NCBI GenBank assembly: GCA_949825065.1
Contig: CATKWJ010000009.1
Location: 434,001 to 498,000 of the forward strand
DNA from: Odontocerum albicorne
Taxonomy: Eukaryota; Arthropoda; Insecta; Trichoptera; Odontoceridae
Direction of reading: 5' to 3'
DNA: 64,000 nucleotides
Below, in pieces: positions 54,020-63,815 of this stretch. Each line of letters starts with the position of its first letter. The stretch's first letter is position 1. The notes below the pieces were generated by a model, which searched no databases, was not told the origin of the DNA, and saw only the letters and a program-made list of their open reading frames with translations. Made by a program: the position numbers and the translations under genes.

Positions 54020-55309
54020 TAGGTTAGTCAAAAAGTTTTGAAAGCGACATCTATGGAGCAGTAGAAAACCAAAATTTCTACGCCATTTTAATATTTCATC
54101 TTTCATAAAAACGTACTCAAAATTCATTTCGATCAGTCAATTCATTCTTTGTTTACAAGACATTTGAAGTTGACGTGTCAGTGTATTTTTTAACAATGGA
54201 AAAATCCGAATATCGTGCAGTGATTAAATTCTTTGTTTTGGAAGGTTTATCGGCTACTGAGATCCATGCAAAGATGGTGAAAGTATTAAAGGAGTCTTCT
54301 CCTTCATTTCCAACCGTTCACCGATGGGTTTCGGAGTTTAAGCGTGGCCGTACAAGCGTTGAAGACGATCCACGCTCAGGACGTCCAAAAAGTGCATCAA
54401 CACCAGAAATCATAGCGAAAATACAGGATATGGTTTTGGAAGATCATCGATCGACTGTGGATGTGATAGCTGACACCATAGGCATCTCACATGGAACAAC
54501 ATGGCATATTTTGGCTGAAGTTTTGGGTTTCAAAAAACTGTGTGCACAACGGGTGCCGCATTTGCTAACAATGCAACAAAAACACGTTCGAATGCGACTT
54601 TCTGAGCAACATTTGGAGCAATTTCGAAAAGATAAAAAGGATTTTCTGCGTCGATTCATCATTATGGATGAGACTTGGGTCTGCCACCATGATCCTGAAT
54701 CAAAACAAGAGGCTAAGGAGTGGTGTGAACCAGGCACTTTGGCTCCGAAGCGAGTTTGTGTCCAGAAATCGGCCAAGAAGTTGTTAGCGTCAGATTTTTG
54801 GGATGCAAAAGGAATTTTATTGATAGGTTATCTCCAAACTGGTAAGACAATCAACTCTGATTATTATTGTGACCTTTTGGACCAGTTGGATGGAAAAATT
54901 TGTGAAAAAAGACCCGGTTTGCAGAAGAAAACAATCATTTTTCATCAAGACAATGCACCTGCTCACACAGCTCAAAAAACCATCGCGAAAATCAGTGAAT
55001 TGGGGTACGAATTGTTGCAGCATCCATCCTATTCACCAGATTTAGCTCCCTCTGACTTCTGGCTGTTCTCACACCTCAAAAAATTCCTTCGTGGAAAGCA
55101 TTTTTCATCAAACGAAGAGGTTATAGCCGTCGTAGAGGAGTATTTTACTGGCCTTCCAGAAAGTCACTTCCGTGATGGGACAACAAAGTTGGAAGATCCT
55201 TGGACCAAGTGTATTGATCTTATGGGAGACTATACTGAGCAATAAAAGTGATTTCCCCCCAAAAAAAATGTATTTTCATTTCCGCTTTCAAAACTTTTTG
55301 ACTAACCTA
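54020..55309 (+). mobile_element. complete mariner transposon
   Basis: 1,286-bp element (54022-55307) with perfect 25-bp inverted repeats (GGTTAGTCAAAAAGTTTTGA plus five bases) and TA duplications at 54020-54021 and 55308-55309. Length, termini and target site are those of a full-length mariner. It contains one intact transposase gene. It inserted after the ZNF block duplication, because the paralogous site at about 43480 is empty. Confidence 0.96.
54196..55245 (+). CDS. mariner transposase, DD34D, apparently intact
   Basis: 349 aa, the normal mariner length, from ATG at 54196 (MEKSEYRAVIKFFVLEGLSA). An upstream in-frame ATG at 54175 would add seven residues and is less likely. Two N-terminal helix-turn-helix domains (about 1-110), a SGRP linker (DPRSGRP) and a WVPHxL-like motif changed to RVPHLLT follow. 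Catalytic residues are in IIMDETW, FHQDNAPAH and LAPSDFW; 34 residues separate the second and third Asp, so DD34D. YSPDLAPSD is present. No stop or frameshift. It would catalyse cut-and-paste at TA sites; present activity is not demonstrable from sequence. Confidence 0.96.
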   Translation: MEKSEYRAVIKFFVLEGLSATEIHAKMVKVLKESSPSFPTVHRWVSEFKRGRTSVEDDPRSGRPKSASTPEIIAKIQDMVLEDHRSTVDVIADTIGISHGTTWHILAEVLGFKKLCAQRVPHLLTMQQKHVRMRLSEQHLEQFRKDKKDFLRRFIIMDETWVCHHDPESKQEAKEWCEPGTLAPKRVCVQKSAKKLLASDFWDAKGILLIGYLQTGKTINSDYYCDLLDQLDGKICEKRPGLQKKTIIFHQDNAPAHTAQKTIAKISELGYELLQHPSYSPDLAPSDFWLFSHLKKFLRGKHFSSNEEVIAVVEEYFTGLPESHFRDGTTKLEDPWTKCIDLMGDYTEQ

Positions 55310-57544
55310 AATCACAATTAAAACAAAAACACCAAATTTAATATTTGTTTTCAGTGCAGTTTTATAATTGAATTTTTACCTGCACACATTTGATCTTAGA
55401 CTCTCTGGCCTGAATAAAACTAATTATTTATGTAAGCAATTTCCTATAATATAGTGTTCCATCTATTTTACAATACTGATGTGAATAAAAAAAGATATAA
55501 TATTAAAATAATTATTGCAAAACAAAAAACCAAACAACATTCATAAAAAAAACTTTGTCGATGGTCAGACAAAAACAGAAATGATAAAAAAAGATTGATG
55601 TAAAACCAAAAAGCTATATCACTAAAGAGAATTTTTGTTTTGCTGTTTGAAGCTCTTCAACGATGTTGTATTTTTTATATAAGATCTTAGGTAATTGCAG
55701 AGTCTTACAGCACTTGTTTATAATTTGATAAAACTGAAATAGTGTTTAAATAAAATTTATATTTATTTCAGGTTAAGCTTGCTTCATTCTAAATACACAA
55801 TAAGTTCACTTATATAGTGCTTATTCGAATTTTGTTATAACATTTTCATAATAAACTTTTATCAAAATATTATATATGAACAATATATGACTCTTCACAA
55901 TGCCTCCTTTTTCCTTTGATTAGTTATATCTCATTTTACTTTTGCTTTGTATACTGTGCATACATTTTGTCAAGATGAAAAACCATTTGACTATTTTTTG
56001 CGACCATCTTACTTCATTTTTTAAATTTTTGTATGGTTAGTTGGAAGAGATTGCCACCTGGCAATGAGCTCGCATGATTGATTTTTACAATGGAGTGTTA
56101 AAACAGTCATGGTATAATATTACAGTACAATGATCCCTCAAGTTATAAATCATAATTAAAACAAAAACCTTATTTTGTAATTCTTGTTTTCAGTGCAACT
56201 TTATAATTTAATGTTAACTTACATTGAGTGCGTTCTCTAGGTAAGATAAATGATTTATGTAAGCAATGTGGTAGTGTTCTTTGTTCTTGGATTATGGCCG
56301 TGAACACCTGACGTATTTAATTTATAAATGCTACTCTCTCTCTTTGAAAAAATGGCCGTGAACTTCTATATATGAAGGAGTATACGCCAGTGTCAAGTAA
56401 TGTGCTACTCGGCTAGACAGCATGAATTTGCGTCTATGGCATTTTTCTATGGAAATGCGTAACTCCATGAATCATGGCATAATTTGGCACCGCGTCTTGG
56501 CTTAGCATTGTCGTGTATTCATCCATATTGAGGAATTTACGAGCATTTTTCGAGAAGAAGACACCACGTACTTTGCGTATACTCTAAACGTCGAAGGTCA
56601 TGGCTATTATTTAAGAAGGTAGAGACACCGCGTATACTCCATCAGATATAGAAGTGCATGGCCATTATTCAGGAAGAAGAGTGTGTTAGACCTGTCAATT
56701 AGGTATTGCTTTGATTCTTATTTATTTTTCTATATTTCGTTTTTTTCTTTTTTGTCGGTTAATTACGTTATCGATTTAGAGGTTCATTCTGACCGCTTCA
56801 CGGTGATAGTATATCAGTGTGCGCTGCTTGATAAAGTGACATTTTGTGTTTTTAAAAGTCATACTTTTACCTCAGTTCATTTTGACAGTTGATCTGCTGG
56901 GATAGCGTTACATCAGTACAATAAAGGTTTTATACTTTATTCCATAAAATATATTAGTTTTTTTACAATAAAATCAAGTTGTTTGGTTCAAACTCTACTT
57001 ACTCTGTACGTAAAATTACATTTTTATGTTATGTAAAGAAATCCTGTACAAATCAAACAAAAATATTTTTTCTCAAACATTTTCCATTTAAAATTAATTT
57101 TAATCAGTGAATAGCTGCATGGAGATCCTCTCTATGTTCAGGATGAAAGGACTAGATTGAATGAAAAAGATTGCTGTTCACTAATATCTTCCTTGCCAGA
57201 TTTTCTTTTTCTCCCATTACACAGAATTTACTTCTTTCTTGGGAATGCTGCGAGCTCTCTGAGTGGGGAAGACAATTTCCCCACGACAACTTAAGAAATC
57301 CTTCCACACCAGATAACTTCTTCCTGTTTTAACTATAACACCATTCAGTGAAGAGACACACATAACGCCTGTATAAAAACAAATACTAACTACTTGGAAA
57401 TGCAAACCCGCCCCACCGGTAGGCTGTCCACCACTCCTTGAGACTTGTAAATTGTCACTAAAAAAGTCAATTTCGACAATGACAACAAATTTATTTTCAT
57501 TTGTTTCGATAATCTGTTAAAGGAAAATTAATTATTCTAACATT
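55310..57544. repeat. inter-ZNF duplicated block, right of mariner
   Basis: Continues the duplicated block: LINE 3' UTR scrap at about 55990-56065 (GGAAGAGATTGCCACCTGGC), a GAGTATACGCC repeat at 56340, the triple repeat at 56515-56690, and the unknown ORF-like segment at 57150-57405. 55470-55900 is plain AT-rich DNA in which I see nothing. Confidence 0.65.
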
Positions 57545-58212
57545 GCAAGTACCCAAAGTAGATAGCAGACACCCCCAAGGGTTAGCTGATTCTGTATTTG
57601 AATTCACTATTATTGGCCAATGATAATATTACAAACTAAGTATATATAAGTTGAGTGTTATGATAGGAAGGTAGTCGTTGTGACCATTAGATAAGGTTTG
57701 CAAATGTTCAGAAAAACATATTTGGTAAGAAAAACAGTAAAATTACCAAGGCCAGACAAACTACAAAAACACCTTTAAAACTCTTCTGATATGTGACAGT
57801 AACACATTAAGCTTTAGATGTAGTGTAATGCATGTGTCTAGTGTTCATACAACATAATTAATATTTTTAAAAGACCTCTGGAAAACAAATGTACCCACAC
57901 CACTAGCAAATAAATTATATTATTTTTAGATAAGGCATTGACTTTCTGGAGGTTTAAAAACATTTTAATTTGTTTTATCAAACGCTGTTTATTCCATTTT
58001 ATGTAATAGTATACCCCTACCGGTTTCAAGGTTTTCACCTCGTCATCAGGGGAGCACAAACAAGTCGTGTCTTATCAAATTACTAAGAAGATTATCATGT
58101 CAGGAAAGGTTTCATTTACTAATATCGGGCATTGAATATAGTTTTATGCTTTCCTACGTGAAAGAGTAAACGTATTATAAACTCATTGTTAAACTATTGT
58201 GAATGTTTCCAG
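57545..58212. repeat. upstream block of tandem ZNF unit, copy III, with Penelope pLTR
   Basis: Homologous to 33690-34392 and 44880-45677. pLTR in minus orientation at about 57930-58075. Strong similarity among the three copies up to the exon A acceptor. Confidence 0.75.
58015..58054 (-). ncRNA. candidate hammerhead ribozyme, pLTR copy g (best core)
   Basis: Minus strand: CTCCC-CTGATGA-CGAGGTGAAAACCTT-GAAAC-CGGTA-GGG. All elements of a minimal type-I hammerhead are present: CUGAUGA, a stem II of AGGU/ACCU capped by GAAA, GAAA, palindromic CCGG stem III, GUA cleavage triplet and CCC/GGG stem I. The first base pair of stem II is not canonical (C opposite U). It lies about 160 bp upstream of exon A of gene 6, antisense to it. 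Confidence 0.6.
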
Positions 58213-58400
58213 GTTATAGATGGATCCTCAGCTACACAAAAGTGCAGATGCAATGGTGAAAGAAGAAAAGGCAAAAGATGGAGATACTGCAGCAGTGTTC
58301 CCCCAGTATGATATCAGTGTACATGAGGAAGATATCAAGCAGGAATGTGCGCAAGATATCAGCGCAGATACCAGACATGTTGATAATCCCACAGACTCAA
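58213..58400 (+). CDS. ZNF gene 6, exon A (module A)
   Basis: Acceptor TTTCCAG precedes 58213, ATG at 58220, donor A|GTAAAC, phase 1. It encodes MDPQLHKSADAMVKEEKAK, then DGDTAAVFPQYD, then HEEDIKQECAQDISADTRH. VKEE and IKQE fit psi-KxE. Confidence 0.85.
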
Positions 58401-58495
58401 GTAAACTTAATAAACTCATATTGTTAAAATAAAATAAATATTTGTGATATGACAATTAATTAACTTATGTTGTATGAGTGGTGTTTAACCTACAG

Positions 58496-58542
58496 GTACA
58501 CACCACCTATTCCATACCAGGCATGGATAAGGTGGTGTGTAC
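58496..58542. other. conserved 47-nt hairpin, copy III
   Basis: Perfect outer stem GTACACACCACCT / AGGTGGTGTGTAC and inner TCCAT/ATGGA; loop ACCAGGC. The best-paired of the three copies. Confidence 0.6.
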
Positions 58543-59387
58543 TTTTAGGCCAGAATGTTTTTGACATTTTTATTTTGAAAAATATTTAAATCATTATCAT
58601 AAGAAAAAAGTTGATTAATCATGGTATGTTGATGTTCTGTTATGTTGTACACCTCATTTTGATTAAATTCAATGATTTTCCTGTCACTAAATTGAATTCA
58701 GAGTTATCACTACACTAAAAACTGTAGAATATGAAACGCAATGCACAAGTTTCATTTAGTTCATTATATAAATTAATGCCAAAAATTATTGTAACACATA
58801 ATGGCTGTCAAATGGATCACTTCAGAAAAATGACAATATCTGGAGCAGAATTTATCTTAAGAAGTGACCAAAATGATCATGATCTACTACAGAGATGGCA
58901 GTATCTATACTAATTGTAAAAAAATAGAACCATATGTCGAATGGGTAATATAAACTCAACATTATTAATGCTTATATAGCGTGCTGGCCTGTGCGGTACT
59001 GATTTATATGTGTATTATTCAGTGCTTGGCATTGAAACTGTTATCAATATAATTTGAAGACCATAAAATATAAGGTATTTCTGCTGATGAGAACCAAATC
59101 ATCACCCTTATTTTTCTTCTGTCCCTAATTTGGAACTATTACATATATTAACTGCACCATCAATCTTCTTGAGCATTCAACCTAACAGTCTTCTTGAGTC
59201 ACATCGTTGTAGCTAAGAAACCATGCCATATTAAGATAAGAGAGGTCTATTAGTGCTGTGTGGGCGTTATTGTCAGTTCAGACTTATTAACAGAAAGTGA
59301 AAGAAACGAGGTTTCGAGTTGTTGATAATATGTTATCTATTTGTTTTATTACATCAAAAGATTTGAACTTGTATGTTTTGTTCATAG

Positions 59388-59636
59388 ATATTAAAGCCCA
59401 GCCATCTTATGATATATTCAATAAAGAAATTATGTCAGTAATGAGTTCACATAGGCAATCCTATGATTTGGAATTGGAAATTTGTTCAAATTTTTCCATA
59501 AAAGAAGAAAATGTACCAGAGGATACTGCACCAGTATTACATGCTATGGACATACAGGAAGCGGATATAAAAAAGGAATGTGCTCGAGACAGTAACACAG
59601 AGGCTGTTGATGTTTCTGACACGCATGCAATAACGA
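59388..59636 (+). CDS. ZNF gene 6, exon B (module B)
   Basis: 249 nt, acceptor TTCATAG, donor A|GTGAGT, phase 1 both sides. It encodes N-IKAQPSYDIFNKEIMSVMSS, then NFSIKEENVPEDTAPVLH, then EADIKKECARDSNTEAVDV. Two codons are missing at VLPDFAMD (now VLHAMD) compared with gene 5. IKEE and IKKE remain. Confidence 0.85.
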
Positions 59637-59928
59637 GTGAGTATAATTATTTTAATTGTAATCTGAAAAAGTTTTCATTAAATTCAGGTAAACAATTTTT
59701 TTTATTTGGTTTGAAATAGGATTCAAGTTAAGCCTTAGCATAAATAATAAATATAAAATGTTTTTATCTTATCCCTGTAGTTTTTTTTTCTCAATTAACA
59801 ATTCAATACAAGTTAATTGTTGTATAGATCAAAGAACTCAAATTGGAGAAATGCTTTATAACAAAAATAACTGAGATCTATCTTTTCAATAATATAGAGA
59901 TTTTTTCTTAATTTTCATATATTTTTAG

Positions 59929-61127
59929 ATTCAGGTGATATGAGCAACCAATTTAAGAAAGAGAAAAGCATTGAAAATGGTTCTCATGGCTTTGAACATT
60001 GTGGGAACAGTTCAAATTTAAAACGCAAATTAAGGATTCATAGAGGAGAAAATCCCTGCAGCTTTAAAAACTGTGAAAAGTTATTTACACAAAAAATGAG
60101 TTTAAAACATCATAAAAATAATCCACCTGGAGAGAATTCTTATGGTTGTGGAAATTGTTCACAGACATTCTCACGAAAAGACAAATTAAGAGATCATGAA
60201 AGGATTCATAGTGGAGAAAAGCCTTACAGCTGTGGACAATGCGATAAGACATTCTCAAAAAAAAGCCTTTTAAAATCTCATGAAAGGAGAATTCATAGTA
60301 AAGAGAAGCCTTACAGATGTGGACAGTGTGATAAGACATTCTCTGATAAAATTTATTTGAAATCTCATGAAATGATTCATAGTGGAGAGAAGCCTTACAG
60401 ATGTGGACAGTGTGGTAAAACATTCTCACAAATAAGTAATTTAAAATATCATGAAAGGATTCATAGTGCACAGAAGCCTTACAGATGTGGACAATGTGAT
60501 AAGGCATACTCTGATAAACGTAGTTTGAAATACCATGAAATGATTCATAGTGGAGAAAAGCCTTTCAGTTGTGGACAGTGTGATAAGACATTTTCACGAA
60601 TATATTATTTAAAATATCATGAAAGGATTCATAGTGGAGAAAAGCCTTACAGCTGTGGACAATGTGGTAAAACATTCTCACAAAGAGGTTATTTAAAATA
60701 TCATGAAAGGATTCATAGTGGAGAGAAGCCTTACAGCTGTGGACAATGTGATAAGACATTCTCACGACAAAATTGTTTGAATTCTCATGAAAGGATTCAT
60801 AGTGGAGAGAAGCCTTACAGCTGTGGACAATGTGATAAGACATTTACAACAAAAGGCTATTTAAAATATCATGCAAATATTCATAGTGGAGAGAAACCTT
60901 ACAGCTGTGGACAATGTGATAAGACATTCTCACGAAAAGATTATTTGTATTCTCACGAAAGGATTCATAATGGAAAGAAGCGTTACAGCTGTGGACAATG
61001 TGATAAGACATACTCACGAAAAGATTATTTGAATTCTCACGAAAGGATTCATAGTGGAGAGAAGCCTTACAGCTGTGGACAATATGGTAAAGACATTAGC
61101 ACGAATAGATCATTTAAAATAAATTGA
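59929..61127 (+). CDS. ZNF gene 6, exon C: eleven C2H2 zinc fingers
   Basis: Acceptor TTTTTAG precedes 59929, giving N-SGDMSNQFKKEKSIEN, two degenerate blocks, then eleven canonical fingers from YGCGNCSQTFSRKDKLRDH to YSCGQCDKTYSRKDYLNSH. Finger 2 has an extra Arg codon (HERRIH), giving C2H2 spacing H-X4-H, still compatible with zinc binding. Finger 12 is broken: CGQYGKD, with Cys to Tyr and a frameshift to a stop at 61127. Spliced A+B+C is 1,629 nt (542 aa). Compared with gene 5 it lacks the duplicated KKCLLKY finger and the QKCDLKS finger. Confidence 0.9.
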
Positions 61128-61139
61128 AACTAATAACCA

Positions 61140-62212
61140 AATTATCAATATTATCTGAAGAACATAAAATATAAGGATTTTCTGCTGACGAGAACCAAAT
61201 CATCTGTCTTTTTTTCATTCTGCCCCTAACTTGGAACTATTACAGATAATCGATTCTTGAGCATTCTGCCAAACAATCTTCTTGAGTCATCCTACTAACT
61301 GCAAAACCCTGCCATATTAAGACAAGATATCCCTATGGGTGCTATATTGGCCTTATTATCAGTTCAGACTTATTGACAGAGTTCAAGTCGAAGAAAATAA
61401 GTTTTATTTTGTCTATAACATATAAGATATAGTATATCATCTATTTGTTTTATTGCTTCAGTAGATTTGAATTTGTATGTTTTTTCCAAAATTTTAAGGC
61501 CCAGTCATTTTATGATACATTCAATAAAAATATGACATCATTCATGAGTTCACAAAAGCAATAACATGACTTGGTCTTTTAAATTGATTCAGATTTTTCC
61601 ATAAAAGAAGAAAATGTAGGAGAGGACACTGCGCCAGTATTCCCTGATTTTGCTATGGACATACAGGAAGCGGATATAAAAAAGGAATGTGCTCGGGACA
61701 GTATCACAGAGACTATTGATGTTTGTGACACGCATACATACAATAACGAGTGAGTATAAATATTTGAATTGTATTCGTAATAAGTTTTCGCTTATTGATT
61801 AAATTCTTATGAACGTAATCATTTTAATTTGGTTTGAAATAAGATTCGAGTTAAGCCTTAGCAAATAACAATGTCAAAATGTTTGTATTGTAAGTAACCT
61901 TGTAAATTTTTTTCGATGTTAAAAATTTAATACAAGTTAATTGTTGTACAAATCAAAAAATTCAAATTTGAGAAATAATTTCTTATAAAAAAACGAATTT
62001 CTTTCTTTTCAACCCTTCAATATTTAAAAAAATTATATCTGAGATTTTTTCTTTATTTTCATATATTTTTACATTCAGGTGATATGAGCAACCAATATAG
62101 TGAAGAAACCGTGAAAATGGTTCTCGTGGCTTTGAACATGGTGGAAAAATGTTCAAACACTCAAAGAGTTCAAATTAAGAATTCATAGTGGAGAAAATCC
62201 TGGCAGCTTTGT
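61140..62212 (+). pseudogene. truncated fourth copy of the tandem ZNF unit
   Basis: After the exon C stop the sequence resumes as the A-B intron (homologous to 59040-59390), then exon B (about 61500-61750) with its acceptor lost (CAAAATTT for CATAGATA) and a frameshift after SSQKQ. It then has the start of exon C (about 62079-62210), whose acceptor is also lost (TTTTTAC). The exon C remnant stops at GENPGSF where a LINE fragment begins. Non-functional. Confidence 0.85.
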
Positions 62213-62456
62213 TTAATTTAGATAATTTAACAAAATTAATTTTCATCCTACCATTATTTATATAAGTGTGATATTATACCTTAGATTGTGTACATATTAG
62301 TACTTTCATCATAGAAATACTGATAGGTCATTTTAAGTTTCTTCGTATTTTTTGCAAAATGATTCCACGCAAACCCCCTGATCCTAAACCTCCAGATATA
62401 ACCTCTGATAGCGAATTGGTAACCGAGGAGAAAATCTCGGTCTCATCTTCCATATT
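62213..62456 (+). mobile_element. Jockey-like ORF1 5' fragment, second copy
   Basis: Homologous to 37880-38140. Open for MIPRKPPDPKPPDITSDSEL..EEKISVSSS and then cut. It joins the broken ZNF copy directly to the LINE block at 62460. Confidence 0.75.
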
Positions 62457-63130
62457 TTAAAGATGTTTTCCTTATCATTATGCTGTTTAATATTTTAAAA
62501 ATTAATTGTCTGATTTGAGATCAAAACTATACAACTCCAGCGATACAAGGATGGCGTTGTTTGTGTTTTTGATGTTTAGCAATATTTTTAGATTCCAGAA
62601 GCTAGGAAAGGACTTCAACAACCCCGGATTAAAAACATGCATAACATAATACCATTTCCCTGTCAGTATAGTCAGAGTGCCTGGTCTTCCTATCTCGGCA
62701 CACATCCTTAGCCTCTTCTACATCCATACATCTTTTCATATGACTTCTATGATTTCTCTGAGTTTCTACATGTCCTTTCAGAATATCATTTACATGATCC
62801 AACAATACTTTTCTTGACCTTCCTCTCACACATTTGCACTATACTATATCTGTTTCGTTAATTTTTCTTAATTCATTCTTTCCATATGCCGTTTGTTGTA
62901 ATTGCTTTTCCTTTCTCTCTTTTGTATCACCATCACTTTGAAGTTTGCAACATTCATTCTCAGATTATTCTCTTCGCATCTCTCATGCATTGGATTACAA
63001 AAATACTTTAAATAAAGAAAATATGTCACACTGGAGGATGAAAAAGATAGTGGTGGTACCGACAGGTTAAATACCACAATGTTGAAATTTGGATTAAATG
63101 GGAAGATGGGAAATAAAAAACAATACAATT
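62457..63130 (-). mobile_element. LINE reverse-transcriptase C-terminal relic, copy 2
   Basis: Near copy of 49570-50200: CEENNLRMNVANFKVMVIQ and RGRSRKVLLDHVNDILKGH, MDVEEAKDVCRDRKTRHSD on the minus strand. Confidence 0.8.
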
Positions 63131-63815
63131 TTTTAAATAATTTATACTACAGAAATTGTTTGAAGATTACAAAAGTCACCATTTATTACAAAAATTTGAC
63201 AAAGTTGTAAAAGTATCCCTGGCCGCCACAAGGTCAGGATGGTCAGTTGGACAGAAGGTAGTTCGGTGGATAGCTGTATGGAGCTCCTCCCTATTTTCAG
63301 AAAATACTGTTCTCACAGTTGCTCAAAATGCAGTCGGTGGGTTGATCTGAGTAGCCACACAAATTGCAACAGAATGAAAGGACTAGATTGAATAAAAGAT
63401 TGCTGTTCACAAAACAAATCCAAAGGGCCGTCAAACTTTTTTTTAATAACATTTTATGGCATGGAAATATAAACTTCATTGCCAGATTCCTATCTTTCTT
63501 CCATTACAGAGATTTTACTTCTTTCTTAGGAATGATGCGAGCTGTCTGAGTGAGGATGACAATCTCCCCACGACAACTCGAAAAACCTACCCACCAGACA
63601 AATCTTTCCTGTCTTAACATTAACATCATTCAGTGAAAAGATACACATTATGCTTGTATAAAAACAAATACCAACCACCCTTATTCAATAAAAACCCACC
63701 CTATCAGTAGGCAGCCCACCACTCCTTGAGACTTGTAAATTGTCACTTCAATGGCTAATTTCAACAAGGACAACAAATTTGTTGTATATATCTGGGATTT
63801 TGTGACCCAAAAATG
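63130..63815. repeat. duplicated block, second copy
   Basis: Near-identical to 50280-50980, including the fourth copy of the unknown ORF-like segment (about 63400-63670). Confidence 0.7.
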
